A DNA stretch of 29,983 nt from Fidelibacterota bacterium (GCA_012964845.1 DTTG01000123.1:1-29983); one strand, 5' to 3'. Positions 16,530-27,049 are shown, numbered from the stretch's first letter. Made by a program: numbers and translations. The notes: generated by a model from the sequence alone, not told the origin.

Positions 16530-17630
16530 TTATAATACATCCCCCAAAACAACCATCTCCTTTGCACCTGTAACCGCGGGCATATTGGCTGGGATATCCT
16601 CTAATTTAGCGACACCCAATACTGCCATCAGTAGAGATTCTTTCATATCTGGATCTATCCCAATTTCAGCGGATGTTTTAATATTTGATATTTTCGTACT
16701 ATTTCGAATATCTTCCATCAGAACAGGGTGATATACTCCCCCACCATTGATAATTAGACTGCAATCTGAAGTGGTAAAATTAAGATGTTTATTCAGGTTT
16801 TCTGCTATGGATTTAGCTGTAAAGGCGCAAAACGTTCGAATCATGTCGTCCGGTGAAATTCGAGGGAAGCGTTGAATGATTTGCTTAACCATATCTCGCC
16901 CAAATTCATGACGTCCAGTAGATTTTGGAGGTATTCTCTGAATAAAATCATGTGCCATCAACTCTTTCAGAATTTCCTGGTTTACCTTCCCGCCGGCAGC
17001 ATGTACACCATCTCTATCAAATGGTTCTTCAAAAAATAACTGACAGCTTTCATCAATGAGTGCCATCCCCGGTCCAGTATCAAATCCTAACACTTCACTC
17101 CTTTTACCGGATTTTAGAATATAGGTGATATTGGCCACTCCACCTAAATTTAGAGTGATAGTATTTTGATCATATTCTTTAAACAATAGCCAATCCAGGA
17201 AAGGCATGAGAGGCGCACCATTACCGCCGGCTTTAATATCAGCCTGCCTGAAATTAGAAATTATAGGTACTTGAAAGATTTTCTTTAAATATTGTACATC
17301 ACCAATTTGTCGTGTACTGACACCATCATCATGTGCAATTGTTTGTCCATGTGTTGCAATGAGATCAATATTTCTACCTTTAATAAATTGTTCCGTTATT
17401 AAAGAAAATTCCTTCCCTAGTTTTCTATCAACAGCGTCAATAAGAGCTTCATCTCCTACTAATGCATTACAAATAGATTCTCGGATATCTTTTGAATAAG
17501 AAACAGTAGTATAATCAATAAATTCCCAATTCAGGTAATTATCAGTAGTGAGAGAGATTTCAAAAAGCCCACAGTCTAAACCATCCATGGAAGTACCGGA
17601 CATAAGTCCTAAAACTGTATAATTTTTCAA
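16530..17630 (-). CDS. anmK: Anhydro-N-acetylmuramic acid kinase
   Basis: Opens and phosphorylates 1,6-anhydro-MurNAc to MurNAc-6-P in peptidoglycan recycling. The 366-aa protein has the ATP-site GLMSGTSMDGLD at 8-19, THGQT, the ADIKAGGNGAPL segment carrying the expected catalytic Asp, NLGGVANI, and GFDTGPGMALID. Length is typical (~370). The start is TTG 17630; the next candidate, the Met within GLMSG, would remove a core strand, so TTG is needed. No MurQ etherase gene is in the window. It is separated from the M20 gene by 53 bp that holds a perfect palindrome. Confidence 0.93.
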   Translation of the reverse strand: MKNYTVLGLMSGTSMDGLDCGLFEISLTTDNYLNWEFIDYTTVSYSKDIRESICNALVGDEALIDAVDRKLGKEFSLITEQFIKGRNIDLIATHGQTIAHDDGVSTRQIGDVQYLKKIFQVPIISNFRQADIKAGGNGAPLMPFLDWLLFKEYDQNTITLNLGGVANITYILKSGKRSEVLGFDTGPGMALIDESCQLFFEEPFDRDGVHAAGGKVNQEILKELMAHDFIQRIPPKSTGRHEFGRDMVKQIIQRFPRISPDDMIRTFCAFTAKSIAENLNKHLNFTTSDCSLIINGGGVYHPVLMEDIRNSTKISNIKTSAEIGIDPDMKESLLMAVLGVAKLEDIPANMPAVTGAKEMVVLGDVL

Positions 17631-17650
17631 ATTAATAGAGAGAATTGAGA

Positions 17651-17667
17651 TTAGATATTTTATCTAA
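17651..17667. repeat. Palindrome TTAGATA-TTT-TATCTAA upstream of anmK
   Basis: Seven-base arms pair perfectly around three T in the short gap between the M20 gene and anmK, about 20 bp upstream of the anmK start. There is no GC core or T-tract, so it is not an intrinsic terminator; operator or leader hairpin are possible. Confidence 0.5.
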
Positions 17668-17683
17668 CCGAAGAGAAGTCGTT

Positions 17684-18853
17684 TTATATTTTTAAATCAT
17701 TGAAATAATGATCAATAGTTGCTGAAAAAACTTTAATTGCAGTAGCGATACAATTTTCATCGAGATTAAAATTATTGGTATGAATGTCCCGGGTCTTTCC
17801 GTCATTACAACCAATTCTAAAATAGGCTCCAGGAATTTTATCAAGATAATAGGCAAAGTCCTCTCCACCCATACTTGAATCCTCCATTATCATTACATTC
17901 TCTTCACCAAGGATCGCATTTGCAGCTTTTATAATTAAATCTGTACACTTATTATCATTAGTAAGCCCTGGCGTTGCATAGGGAGTTGACCAGGTTATTT
18001 TGGCATCTGTCAATTGTTCAACTGCATGAATTGTGTTATCAATAATCTTCGTTAATTTACTTTCGATATCCATATTTAGATACCTAAGGGTGCCTTTCAT
18101 TTTTATTTCATCAGGCAATACATTGCAGGTGTGCCCACCTTCTACATTGCCAAATGCAAGCACCACTCTTTCTTGTTGTCCAAGGTGATGTTTCAGCGAT
18201 TCTTCAAGAGAAATCACCAAATGACTTTGCGCCCAAATTAAATCAACAGATTCAGCAGGCCTGGATGTATGTCCACCGGGACCACTCAGGGTTACATCTA
18301 TTTGCTCTACAGCCGCCGCCATTGGCCCATATCGAATTCCAATTTTTTCTGGACTTAGGGATGGTAGTATATGTCCACCAAAAATATGGTCAACACCTTC
18401 AATCGCCCCAGCCTCAATCATTACAATGGCGCCACCGGGAGCAATTTCTTCAGCCGGTTGAAATAAAAAACGTACTTTCCCGGGAATTTCAATTTTAGAC
18501 TCAACCATATAGGATGCCAGTCCCAATATATTAGTTAAATGTGCATCATGACCGCAGGCATGGGACACCCCAGAATTAATTGAGCAATAATCTATTTGAT
18601 TTATTTCCTGAATGGGGAGTGCATCTAAATCACAACGGACTGCAATTGTTGGTCCATTTCCATTTCCATAATCACAATAAAAACCAGTTTTCATTTCCTC
18701 ATTTTTACAAATTTCCAATCCCAATTCACTCATAAGGTTTTGGCAATATCTAGCAGTCTCGTGTTCATTGAATCCAACTTCAGGATGTTGGTGAATCCAA
18801 CGTCTAATTCCTACCAATTTTTCAAAATTAGCATCCAGCCATTTGTCAATCAT
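17684..18853 (-). CDS. M20D-family amidohydrolase (N-acyl amino acid / hippurate hydrolase type)
   Basis: Two-metal amidohydrolase that removes an acyl or aminoacyl group from an amino acid. The 389-aa protein has RRWIHQHPEVGF at 17-28, the metal ligands Cys100 and His102 in ACGHDAH, Glu135-Glu136 in QPAEE, the dimerisation-domain GPGGHTSRP at 191-199, and MGGEDFAYYLDKIPGAYFRIG near the C-terminus, in the order typical of HipO/AmaA/IAA-amino-acid hydrolases. Length is typical (~390). The substrate cannot be predicted from this. The ATG overlaps the stop of the 91-aa upstream ORF as ATGA, implying translational coupling to it. No signal peptide is seen; a cytoplasmic enzyme is likely. Confidence 0.9.
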   Translation of the reverse strand: MIDKWLDANFEKLVGIRRWIHQHPEVGFNEHETARYCQNLMSELGLEICKNEEMKTGFYCDYGNGNGPTIAVRCDLDALPIQEINQIDYCSINSGVSHACGHDAHLTNILGLASYMVESKIEIPGKVRFLFQPAEEIAPGGAIVMIEAGAIEGVDHIFGGHILPSLSPEKIGIRYGPMAAAVEQIDVTLSGPGGHTSRPAESVDLIWAQSHLVISLEESLKHHLGQQERVVLAFGNVEGGHTCNVLPDEIKMKGTLRYLNMDIESKLTKIIDNTIHAVEQLTDAKITWSTPYATPGLTNDNKCTDLIIKAANAILGEENVMIMEDSSMGGEDFAYYLDKIPGAYFRIGCNDGKTRDIHTNNFNLDENCIATAIKVFSATIDHYFNDLKI

Positions 18854-19125
18854 AATACAGCTACCATTCCTTTTTCTAAATCGTTTATGGCTGACAAAAT
18901 AATATCTGAAAATTCATTATCCTTATTATATTGCATAATTTGCCTTTGATAAGGGGCTTGATTATTTTCTACAATGTCCCCTAATTGAATTAATTCTTTT
19001 CTACACCCCAAATCTTCAGCAATTGGGCAGAGGTCTAATGAATCTTTGCTTATTGTAAAAAGCTCTGCCTCAACACCAATTGTTGGTTTTGGAGAATGAT
19101 TGAAATAAATTCTTCCCTTGTTCAT
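18850..19125 (-). pseudogene. Collapsed remnant of a GCS2-type glutamate-cysteine (carboxylate-amine) ligase
   Basis: This 91-aa open frame looks like both ends of a ~370-aa GCS2/YbdK-family ligase joined without the middle. Residues 14-32 (PTIGVEAELFTISKDSLDL) resemble the family N-terminus, in which a G-x-E-x-E strand carries metal/ATP-site acids. Residues ~32-87 (PIAEDLGCRKELIQLGDIV, then APYQRQI and the terminal helix EFSDIILSAINDL) resemble the C-terminal helices, where 'P-A-eLGC--EL' and 'A-RQ' patterns recur. The catalytic core between them is missing, so activity is not expected. The frame is open, starts 3 bp after purL and overlaps the M20 start by 4 bp. An intact small protein of other function remains possible. 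The family match is from memory, not from a search. Confidence 0.55.
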
Positions 19126-19128
19126 AAT

Positions 19129-21354
19129 CTATTGGGTCATGATTTTTTCGAGGGAATTGAAATAGGCATTTTCCATTTTAATTCTGGAAATATTAATTTG
19201 ATCATTAATAACCAACGAATTTGTGTCCGTCACCCTGCCAATTGTCTGCGTATGCATATCCAATTTCTGTGCAAGAAGAATCAATTCGTACAAGGCCGAT
19301 TCCTCTAAAGTTACCACGATAACTGATTGACATTCTCCAAATAATAATTCATTATTTTGTAATTTTCGTACTACATCCAACCGTGCACCTAAGCCTTGTT
19401 TAGAATGAACGATTGATTCACTAATATTCACAGCCAATCCACCGTCTGACAGATCATGTGCAGATTTGATTATTCCTTTCTTAATTGCTTCAAGACATAA
19501 CTCTTGGATTCCCATTTCTAATTCTAAATTGAGATGTGGAATGGGTCCCTGAATTTTTCCATGAATTGTACGAAGATACTCAGATCCACCTAAACATCCG
19601 TTTAATGCTCCCAGGGTCACAATAAAATCACCAGCACCCTTGAATTCTATGGTAGTACTCTGATTGATATTTTCCAATAATCCCACCATTCCAATAACAG
19701 GGGTTGGATAAACAGCTGTGTCACCCGTTTCATTATAGAAGCTCACATTCCCGCCGGTTACAGGAGTATTCAACGCACGGCAGGCTTCACCGATACCCGT
19801 AACCGCTTCTTTAAATTGCCAATAAATTTCAGGATCCTGAGGGTTGCCAAAATTTAAACAATTAGTAATTGCCAATGGTTCACCTCCAGAGCAGACCACA
19901 TTTCTGGCAGATTCTACTACTGCAATCTGACCGCCCATTCTGGGATTCAAATACACATATCTTCCATTGCAGTCTGTACTCATTGCCAAGCCCTTTTGTG
20001 TTCCTTTTAAGCGGATGACAGCTGCAGCACCGCCTGGTCCCTGAACGGTATTGCTTCGAACGGTTGAATCATATTGACGGAACACAAATTGTTTACTGGT
20101 AATGTTTGGTGTTGAAAGTAGTGTGAGCAAGGTTTTATTATAATCTTCCTCTTCTTGTATGGCATCAATAGTAAAATTATTAATTTCAGAGAAATAGGCT
20201 GGCTCTCGAACCGGCATATCATATTGGGGAGCCCCACCGCCCAATACCAACTCTTCAGAAGGAATTTCTGCTACCTTATTACCACGATGATATACCTCTA
20301 ACATGCCGGTGTCCGTTACTTCTCCAACACGGGTACAATCCAATTCCCACTTTTCAAAAATTGCATTCAACTCTTTATCAAATCCCTGTTCAATAACAAC
20401 CAACATTCGTTCCTGGCTTTCTGAAAGCATAATTTCGTACGCGTTCATACTATCTTCTCTTAAGGGTACCTTATCTAAATCAATTTTTATGCCCGATTCT
20501 CCCTTTGCGGACATTTCTGAGCAGGAGCACGTAATCCCTGCTGCACCCATATCCTGGATACCAACTAACCATAACTTTTTACACAATTCTAAGGATGCTT
20601 CCATGAGTAGTTTTTCAGTAAATGGATCACCAACCTGTACATTTGATCGTTTGGACTCTGTTTCTTCGGTAAGTTCAACGGATGCAAATGTTGCACCATG
20701 AATTCCGTCCCTACCAGTTGTACTGCCTACAATATAAACGGGATTGCCAACACCTTTGGCAATGGCAGAGGAAACATATTTTGTTTCTACAATTCCAAGA
20801 GACATGGCATTAACCAAACAATTTCCGGAATATGAATCTTCAATGACTACTTCACCCCCAACCGTTGGGATACCCAGACAATTCCCATAATCGGCAATTC
20901 CTTCTACCACATGATCTAAGAGATAGCGATTGCGTGCTCTCTCTAAACTGCCAAAACGAAGGCTATTCATGGAAGCAATTGGACGAGCACCCATGGTGAA
21001 TACGTCTCTCATAATACCCCCAACACCAGTTGCTGCACCTTCATAGGGTTCTACAGCTGAAGGATGATTATGAGATTCAATTTTAAAAGCTGTTGCCAAG
21101 CCGTCACCCAGGTCAACCAATCCTGCATTTTCTTCTCCTGCTTCTACTAAAAGACGACTTCCTTCCCTTGGAAATGTCTTCAGCATTTTTATAGATGACT
21201 TATACGAACAATGTTCACTCCACATGACTGAAAAAATACCCAGTTCAACATAATTGGGTTCCCGCCCTAATATTTCCAGAATTCGGTTAAATTCGTCATC
21301 TGACAGCCCATGCTCCCTGGCCATTTGTAAATCAATTACTGGTTCTTTGATCAA
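19129..21354 (-). CDS. purL: Phosphoribosylformylglycinamidine synthase, large subunit PurL (subunit II)
   Basis: ATP-dependent conversion of FGAR to FGAM in purine synthesis, using ammonia from PurQ with PurS. The 741-aa length identifies the small-type PurL that needs separate PurQ and PurS, neither of which is in the window. Visible: [11 protein letters not shown] at 44-54 with catalytic His48, [20 protein letters not shown] at 91-110, [16 protein letters not shown], the second-half SDGGLAVNI repeat element, and GECQSVIV near the end. The start is TTG 21354, supported by AAAGGAA 6 nt upstream. A lone purL away from other pur genes is unremarkable in this kind of genome. Confidence 0.96.
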   Translation of the reverse strand: MIKEPVIDLQMAREHGLSDDEFNRILEILGREPNYVELGIFSVMWSEHCSYKSSIKMLKTFPREGSRLLVEAGEENAGLVDLGDGLATAFKIESHNHPSAVEPYEGAATGVGGIMRDVFTMGARPIASMNSLRFGSLERARNRYLLDHVVEGIADYGNCLGIPTVGGEVVIEDSYSGNCLVNAMSLGIVETKYVSSAIAKGVGNPVYIVGSTTGRDGIHGATFASVELTEETESKRSNVQVGDPFTEKLLMEASLELCKKLWLVGIQDMGAAGITCSCSEMSAKGESGIKIDLDKVPLREDSMNAYEIMLSESQERMLVVIEQGFDKELNAIFEKWELDCTRVGEVTDTGMLEVYHRGNKVAEIPSEELVLGGGAPQYDMPVREPAYFSEINNFTIDAIQEEEDYNKTLLTLLSTPNITSKQFVFRQYDSTVRSNTVQGPGGAAAVIRLKGTQKGLAMSTDCNGRYVYLNPRMGGQIAVVESARNVVCSGGEPLAITNCLNFGNPQDPEIYWQFKEAVTGIGEACRALNTPVTGGNVSFYNETGDTAVYPTPVIGMVGLLENINQSTTIEFKGAGDFIVTLGALNGCLGGSEYLRTIHGKIQGPIPHLNLELEMGIQELCLEAIKKGIIKSAHDLSDGGLAVNISESIVHSKQGLGARLDVVRKLQNNELLFGECQSVIVVTLEESALYELILLAQKLDMHTQTIGRVTDTNSLVINDQINISRIKMENAYFNSLEKIMTQ

Positions 21355-21360
21355 TAGTAT

Positions 21361-21367
21361 TTCCTTT
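21361..21367 (-). promoter_or_regulatory. Ribosome binding site for the TTG start of purL
   Basis: AAAGGAA on the minus strand ends 6 nt before TTG 21354. No ATG near this position would preserve the N-terminal residues, so the site decides the start. Confidence 0.65.
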
Positions 21368-21414
21368 GTAGCTTAATTATTTGAATTATTTTTTATTCCA
21401 CTTACAACATTCAT

Positions 21415-21864
21415 TTAATATATCTTTCGGTTTTCATCCAAAAGCAAAACATGAATTCTATCCGTAGGTTCCAGTGGACCGTTTACTTCCACCCATGAAC
21501 GTACTCCTTTAGTAAAATATCCGCTTGTTGTAATATGAGTCTTAATTTGTCCCACATTTGTGGTTAAAAAGAAATCAATATCTGCCGGTGGGAAAAAAAA
21601 TCGATACTTTTCTGGTACATAAATTCGATTATACATATTTAGGGTGTGCAGGTCTTCGGAGATATCCAGATAAATATCATCGATTTCATCAACTTCTTCA
21701 GAATCATCGCCCCAGAGCTCACCCTGGGCAAATGCAGGTTCAGAATGAATACTGATTTCAATTTCCTCCCCTTCCTTGAGATGTAATGCCTCGGCTATTA
21801 ATTCCGGAATTTTTACAAATAATTTATTTCGGATTTTCTCTAACTTGACATGGATTAACCGCAT
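21415..21864 (-). CDS. AbrB/SpoVT-like N-terminal domain protein of unknown function
   Basis: I do not recognise the whole 149-aa protein. Residues ~6-40 (VKLEKIRNKLFVKIPELIAE, then LHLKEGEEIEISI) fit the AbrB/MazE swapped-hairpin fold, used for DNA binding by transition-state regulators and antitoxins. Residues ~49-72 are strongly acidic. Residues ~76-149 form a second beta-rich unit beginning NRIYVPEKYRFFFPP and ending LEPTDRIHVLLLDENRKIY; it echoes the first unit's scheme of an (I/V)P turn followed by an 'L-x-x-x-D/E-x-I' strand. No toxin gene partners it. It lies between purL (60 bp downstream) and parC (26 bp upstream). A DNA-binding or structural role is only inferred; the call of a real gene rests on its clean frame between two co-oriented genes. 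Confidence 0.65.
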   Translation of the reverse strand: MRLIHVKLEKIRNKLFVKIPELIAEALHLKEGEEIEISIHSEPAFAQGELWGDDSEEVDEIDDIYLDISEDLHTLNMYNRIYVPEKYRFFFPPADIDFFLTTNVGQIKTHITTSGYFTKGVRSWVEVNGPLEPTDRIHVLLLDENRKIY

Positions 21865-21890
21865 AACCTAAAAATTACACCTAAAATAGG

Positions 21891-24470
21891 CTAATTAAAT
21901 AATGTCAATTCCGATTTAGCTTCAAGATTAGATTCAGGATTTTCTATCATTGGTTCTTCTACCCATTTAAAACCACTCATACGAAGGTAATTGCCTAATT
22001 TATTTCCTAGTGCTTTCCAACCCTTTATATCTACAAATTGTAATAAATCTTCTTTGCGAGTTTTCTTTTCACCCCTTTTGGTTCTATAACCATACTCTAA
22101 TATTGGGTTCCCACCAGAAGAAATTAGAACTAATTTAGATGCTCGCTCCTCACTAATAAACCCAAAACGACGACCAAATGTAGCTGTTTCAATAAGGAAT
22201 CGTTTTACATAATAGGTTCGCGATCCACCATCAAAATGGACGGCCGTTAGAAATCTATCCGGAGCAAATTTTTCAATGAGATTAATTTCATTTAATCTAT
22301 ATCGATTGGTGAGTTCAAAATCGGTAAGTTCATAGGCACCATCTTCATAAACCACCAATATGGCATCATCCGTATTAAAACTACCAAGATACCTACCTTG
22401 TTTATCTGTATTTAGTCTGCCAATATTTTCATCCAGCCAAATATCTCTTCCTCCAAGAGTGGATTCACCGACTTCCTTCTGTGCTACTTTTCTTACCCGG
22501 TGTTTAGAAACAATATTTCCTTTAACCCCTCTCCCTTTTATAGCAAGTTCTCCAAAATTAAAATCAAATACCTTCTTACGGGCTTTGGCAGAATTATGCA
22601 GATTCACCATTACCATTTCTGACTCGCTATTTGGATTAGCCGTGAAATATAATAACTGTGAATTTTCATTCCCTTGAGTGAGATCATATTCACGATCTCG
22701 AATGATTGATGTTACAGAAAATCGTTTGGCGTAGGAAATACCGGAGCCTCCATCATAATAGATGACGTTATACACCATGTGTTTGTCATTTTTCTTCCAA
22801 ATGGCTGCATGAATAATATTTTTGCCAACGAATGTTTTTTCTCCAATTCGGGTGACAATTAATTTTCCATCCTGTCTAATTATTATTATATCATCCAAAT
22901 CGGAACAATCACAAATAAATTCATCTTTCCTAAGAGAAGAACCCACAAAACCATCTTCTCGATTCATGTATAATTTTACATTTGCCGCAGCTACCCTTCG
23001 TGCTTTAATAGTATCAAATTGGGCAATTTCAGTCTTACGCTCACGCCCTTCACCATGGTTTTTTAGAATTTGCTCAAAATATCGAATAGCATATTCCGTC
23101 AAATGATTCAGGTTATTTTTAACCTCCTCCAAATTTGCCTCAATTTTAGCAATGAGTTCATCTGCTTTCAGACTGTCAAATTTAGAAATACGCTTTATTT
23201 TAATTTCGGTAAGTCGAACCAGATCCTCTTCTGTAACTTCCCGTTTAAATTGAGATTTAAACGGACCCAATCCCTTATCAATGGTGGATAGTACTGCCTC
23301 CCAGGTTTCACACTCTTCAATATCCCGATAAATCCGATTCTTAATAAAAATTCGCTCTAAAGTTGAAAAATGCCATTTCTCTTCTAATACGGATTTTTGA
23401 ATTTCTAATTCTTTACGTAATAGTTCCACTGTATTTTCCGTGGACATTTTCAGGAGATCATCTATAGGTAAAAATCGAGGGGTATCATTTATAATTACAC
23501 AACAATTTGGAGATATACTCACCTCACAGTTCGTAAATGCATATAGTGCATCTATTGCGACATCCGAGGATACTCCTTGTTTTAAATGAACCAATATTTC
23601 AACAATTTGAGCGGTATTATCTTCTACTTTCTTTATTTTTATTTTACCAGAATCATTTGCCTTCAAGATAGTATCAATGAGGCTTCCCGTTGTGGTATTG
23701 TAGGGAACCGATGTAATTGCCAATGTGGATTTATCTACAACTTCTATATCAGCTCTCAGACGCACCTTCCCGCCTTTCTGTCCCCCATTATATTGGGTAA
23801 AATCACCCATTCCTCCAGATGGAAAATCTGGTAATAACTTTGATTTTTTCCCATTTAATGTGTCAATCGAGGCTTTTATTAATTCACAAAAATTATGTGG
23901 CATTATTTTGGTAGAAAGTCCTACAGCAATCCCTTCAACACCCTGGGTAAGAAGCATCGGAAATTTAACAGGTAATGCCACCGGTTCCTGTTTCCTGCCA
24001 TCATAAGAATTCCGCCAATAAGTAATATCTTTATTAAATACTACATCTAAGGCAAATTTGGACAATCTCGCCTCAATATAACGTGGTGCGGCAGCAGAAT
24101 CTCCGGTGCGGGTGTCTCCCCAGTTTCCCTGTGTATCTATTAGCAAAGCTTTTTGCCCTATATTAACCAGGGCATCTCCTATAGCTGCATCCCCATGTGG
24201 ATGATATTGCATGGTTTGCCCAATGATATTAGCAACTTTATGAAAACGACCGTCATCCATTTCTTTCATGGCATGTAGAATACGTCGCTGAACTGGCTTA
24301 AATCCGTCATCATATTGGGGAACCGCTCTTTCAAGAATAACATAGGAAGCATAATCTAAAAACCAATTTTCATATAGGCGAGAAACTGGTCTAGCTTCCT
24401 GAATATTCTCTTCTGACATAGAATTTAGTTTTATATTTTCAGAGCCATTTAATTTTTCGTCTTTAGCCAT
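21891..24470 (-). CDS. parC: DNA topoisomerase IV subunit A (FCB-type ParC)
   Basis: DNA-cleaving subunit that decatenates daughter chromosomes. From ATG 24470 the protein has 859 aa. Features: [45 protein letters not shown], and the catalytic Arg130-Tyr131 in [10 protein letters not shown] long coiled tower follows (~330-460), then a C-terminal beta-pinwheel-like region with FVG, LVVYEDG and [11 protein letters not shown] repeat elements. The canonical GyrA box is absent (only a KGRGVKGN segment), favouring Topo IV. Upstream in-frame starts (TTG 24512, ATG 24491) exist, but GGA 8 nt before ATG 24470 and the 8-bp overlap with parE favour this one. The match is to the Bacteroidetes-style ParC paired with ParE. 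Confidence 0.92.
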   Translation of the reverse strand: MAKDEKLNGSENIKLNSMSEENIQEARPVSRLYENWFLDYASYVILERAVPQYDDGFKPVQRRILHAMKEMDDGRFHKVANIIGQTMQYHPHGDAAIGDALVNIGQKALLIDTQGNWGDTRTGDSAAAPRYIEARLSKFALDVVFNKDITYWRNSYDGRKQEPVALPVKFPMLLTQGVEGIAVGLSTKIMPHNFCELIKASIDTLNGKKSKLLPDFPSGGMGDFTQYNGGQKGGKVRLRADIEVVDKSTLAITSVPYNTTTGSLIDTILKANDSGKIKIKKVEDNTAQIVEILVHLKQGVSSDVAIDALYAFTNCEVSISPNCCVIINDTPRFLPIDDLLKMSTENTVELLRKELEIQKSVLEEKWHFSTLERIFIKNRIYRDIEECETWEAVLSTIDKGLGPFKSQFKREVTEEDLVRLTEIKIKRISKFDSLKADELIAKIEANLEEVKNNLNHLTEYAIRYFEQILKNHGEGRERKTEIAQFDTIKARRVAAANVKLYMNREDGFVGSSLRKDEFICDCSDLDDIIIIRQDGKLIVTRIGEKTFVGKNIIHAAIWKKNDKHMVYNVIYYDGGSGISYAKRFSVTSIIRDREYDLTQGNENSQLLYFTANPNSESEMVMVNLHNSAKARKKVFDFNFGELAIKGRGVKGNIVSKHRVRKVAQKEVGESTLGGRDIWLDENIGRLNTDKQGRYLGSFNTDDAILVVYEDGAYELTDFELTNRYRLNEINLIEKFAPDRFLTAVHFDGGSRTYYVKRFLIETATFGRRFGFISEERASKLVLISSGGNPILEYGYRTKRGEKKTRKEDLLQFVDIKGWKALGNKLGNYLRMSGFKWVEEPMIENPESNLEAKSELTLFN

Positions 24471-26325
24471 GGATATTTTCCAATTCGTCATCTTCAACAC
24501 GTAAATTTTCAATTATAAATTTTTGACGTTCTTCTGTATTCTTACCCATATAATATTTCAACAAGTCGTTTACGGATGTTTTTCCCCTGATGATTACTGG
24601 CTCCAACCGTATAGATTCTCCAATAAAAAGACCAAATTCTTCAGGCGATATTTCTCCTAATCCTTTAAATCGCGTAATTTCAGGGTTCCCACCTAAGGTA
24701 TTGATAGCAGATTTTTTTTCATTTTCAGAAAAACAATACAAAGTTTTCTTTTTATTCCGAACCCTGAATAATGGAGTTTCTAAAATATACACATGTCCAT
24801 TCTTGACTAAATCTGGGAAAAACTGTAAAAAGAAGGTAAGTATTAAGAGACGAATATGCATTCCATCTACATCAGCATCAGTAGCAACTACTACTTGATT
24901 ATATCTGAGATTATCCAATCCTTCCTCTATATTGAGAGCGTGCTGTAGGAGATTAAATTCTTCATTTTCATAAACTACTTTCTTTTTCATACCAAAAGAA
25001 TTTAACGGTTTTCCTCTTAGACTAAAGACGGCCTGAGTTGCTACATCTCTGGATTTGGTAATGGATCCGCTGGCTGAATCTCCCTCCGTAATAAAAATAG
25101 TAGAATTTAATCTTTTTTCATCATCCGCTTTTTCATCATTCAAATGGACTTTACAATCTCGGAGCTTTTTGTTATGTAAGTTGGCTTTTTTTGCCCGTTG
25201 ATTCGCAAGCTTTTTTATTCCAGCCAAATCTTTCCGCTCACGCTCTGATTGCATAATACGCTTTAATAAATAATCTGCAATATCCGTATTTTGATGTAGA
25301 AAATTATCCAATTCTCTCTTAATAAAATCATTAATGAAAATCCGTACTGTTGGACCATCATCGCTCAATTCAATTGAACCTAACCGAGTTTTTGTTTGAG
25401 ATTCAAAGATTGGATTTTGAATTCGAAGAGAAATAGCTCCAATAATGGATGCCCTGATATCTGATGCATCAAAATCTTTTTTGTAATATTCCCGCATAGT
25501 CCTCACAATTGCCTCACGAAATGCAGCTAAATGAGTACCACCTTGAGTAGTATGCTGCCCATTTACAAATGAATAATACTCTTCGCCATATTGGTCGCCA
25601 TGTGTTAACGCAACCTCAATATCATCACCCCTCAAATGAATAACGGGGTAGCGAATTTTCTCCATATCCGTTTTCCGTTCTAAAAGGTCTTTCAAGCCAT
25701 TTTCAGAAAAATATTTTTCGCCATTGAATTGAATGTTGAGTCCAGAATTGAGGTAGACATAATTCCAAATTTGATCTTCAATATATTCTGGTAAATAGTG
25801 AAAGTTTTTAAATATTTCGCTGTCCGGTTGAAAAACTACCTTTGTGCCATTCCGAAGTGACGATTTTTCAATTTTATAATCCTGTACAATTTCACCCTTG
25901 GAGTAATCCACCAACTTCATCTCACCATCCCGAACGGACTGCACGGTAAAAGCATCTGATAGTGCATTTACAGCTTTAGTCCCTATCCCATTAAGACCTA
26001 CAGATTTCTTAAAAGCGGCGGTATCATATTTTCCACCGGTATTTATTTTTGAAACACAATCAATTACTTTACCAAGAGGAATACCCCGGCCATAATCCCT
26101 CACGGTGACCTTCTGACCAGATACTTTGATATCGATAGTTTTTCCATGTCCCATAATAAATTCATCAATACAATTATCAACCACTTCCTTCAGGAGGATA
26201 TAAATACCATCATCATGAGAAGACCCATCGCCAAGCTTCCCAATATACATTCCCGGGCGAGTACGGATATGCTCTTTCCAATCCAGCGATTTTATTGTTG
26301 ATTCATCGTATATTGGTTCAGGCAT
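24463..26325 (-). CDS. parE: DNA topoisomerase IV subunit B (ParE)
   Basis: ATPase subunit of Topo IV. The 620-aa protein carries the GHKL ATPase domain: RPGMYIG at 23-29, Glu47 and Asn51 in [19 protein letters not shown] at 77-83, [14 protein letters not shown] at 110-123. The transducer domain contains QTKTRLGS. The TOPRIM domain has EGDSASGS at 414-421, LRGKPLN and [10 protein letters not shown] at 483-492 with the metal-binding acids. Length and absence of the GyrB insert agree with ParE. Its end overlaps parC by 8 bp, so the subunits should be made in step. No strong ribosome site precedes ATG 26325. The 115-bp gap to lexA is AT-rich and presumably holds its promoter, but I could not pick convincing boxes. 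Confidence 0.93.
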   Translation of the reverse strand: MPEPIYDESTIKSLDWKEHIRTRPGMYIGKLGDGSSHDDGIYILLKEVVDNCIDEFIMGHGKTIDIKVSGQKVTVRDYGRGIPLGKVIDCVSKINTGGKYDTAAFKKSVGLNGIGTKAVNALSDAFTVQSVRDGEMKLVDYSKGEIVQDYKIEKSSLRNGTKVVFQPDSEIFKNFHYLPEYIEDQIWNYVYLNSGLNIQFNGEKYFSENGLKDLLERKTDMEKIRYPVIHLRGDDIEVALTHGDQYGEEYYSFVNGQHTTQGGTHLAAFREAIVRTMREYYKKDFDASDIRASIIGAISLRIQNPIFESQTKTRLGSIELSDDGPTVRIFINDFIKRELDNFLHQNTDIADYLLKRIMQSERERKDLAGIKKLANQRAKKANLHNKKLRDCKVHLNDEKADDEKRLNSTIFITEGDSASGSITKSRDVATQAVFSLRGKPLNSFGMKKKVVYENEEFNLLQHALNIEEGLDNLRYNQVVVATDADVDGMHIRLLILTFFLQFFPDLVKNGHVYILETPLFRVRNKKKTLYCFSENEKKSAINTLGGNPEITRFKGLGEISPEEFGLFIGESIRLEPVIIRGKTSVNDLLKYYMGKNTEERQKFIIENLRVEDDELENIHG

Positions 26326-26440
26326 ATATGAGGTTAATATTATTAGGTGTGAATTTATACATTTTACCGTCGGGGAATTTTAGCTAGTTGGAGGGATGTG
26401 GAGAAAGAGGAAAGTTAGGATTAGAATTTTTTTATTCTAT

Positions 26441-27049
26441 TCAATTCCTATCATATTCTCGAAATACTGCCAATACAATACCATTAATCTGAAATTCGTC
26501 TTCCGAATTCACCCTAATAATATCAAACTCAGTATTTTGAGGATGAAGTTCAATCCCATTTTTCCTTTTATAATATCGTTTCAGTGTGGCTTCGTTATTC
26601 ACAAGAGCAACAACCGTATCTCCATTATTGGCTGTTTCTACTCTTTTAATAATTACAAAATCACCATCTTGGATTTGATCATCAATCATGGAATCTCCAT
26701 TGACCTTTAATACATAATTTTCAGGTTTTATATATTGGGGAGGTACAGCCATATATTCAGTATTCTCAAAAACTTCCAGAGGATAACCGGCCGCAATTAA
26801 GCCCAACAAGGGAAGACGATTATCAATATGCATTTCTAATACAGAAAGTGCCCGTTTACCATTTTTACCACGCATTCTATGGAGGACTCCATCTTTTTCA
26901 AGTTCATTTACATACCAGTTTATTGTTCCCAAAGAAAGAATATTAAGTCCGGCCATTATTTCTACAAAAGTTGGAGGTCTGTCATGGGTATTTGTAAAAT
27001 CACTAATGTAATTAATAAATCGTTGTTTTTTAGGTGAAAGGCTTATCAT
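26441..27049 (-). CDS. lexA: SOS repressor LexA
   Basis: DNA-damage regulator that cleaves itself when stimulated by RecA filaments. The 202-aa protein has a winged helix-turn-helix at ~1-70 (KKQRFINYISDF, RPPTFVEIM, SLGTINWYVNELEKDGVL) and the S24 autoprotease domain: cleavage site Ala87-Gly88 in LIAAGYP, nucleophile Ser120 in VNGDSM, and Lys157 in EATLKRYY. All processing residues are present. The ribosome site AAGGAA lies 5 nt before the ATG. A candidate direct-repeat operator stands 40-58 bp upstream, suggesting autoregulation. The DNA-binding helix differs from that of E. coli LexA, so the operator need not be CTGT-N8-ACAG. Confidence 0.94.
   Translation of the reverse strand: MISLSPKKQRFINYISDFTNTHDRPPTFVEIMAGLNILSLGTINWYVNELEKDGVLHRMRGKNGKRALSVLEMHIDNRLPLLGLIAAGYPLEVFENTEYMAVPPQYIKPENYVLKVNGDSMIDDQIQDGDFVIIKRVETANNGDTVVALVNNEATLKRYYKRKNGIELHPQNTEFDIIRVNSEDEFQINGIVLAVFREYDRN

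Noticed and set aside
18154..18498. A 114-aa plus-strand frame inside the M20 gene
   Set aside because: Gln/His-rich antisense of a well-supported enzyme; no independent support.
20303..20701. A 132-aa plus-strand frame inside purL
   Set aside because: Ser/Pro-rich shadow of purL, no ribosome site or recognisable motif.
24471..24512. Longer N-terminus for ParC (TTG start at 24512)
   Set aside because: It would extend the overlap with parE to 50 bp and add residues foreign to ParC; ATG 24470 has a ribosome site.
26422..26439. Weak hairpin TAGAAT-T6-ATTCTA just after lexA
   Set aside because: AT-only 6-bp stem with its T-run in the loop; not a credible intrinsic terminator.
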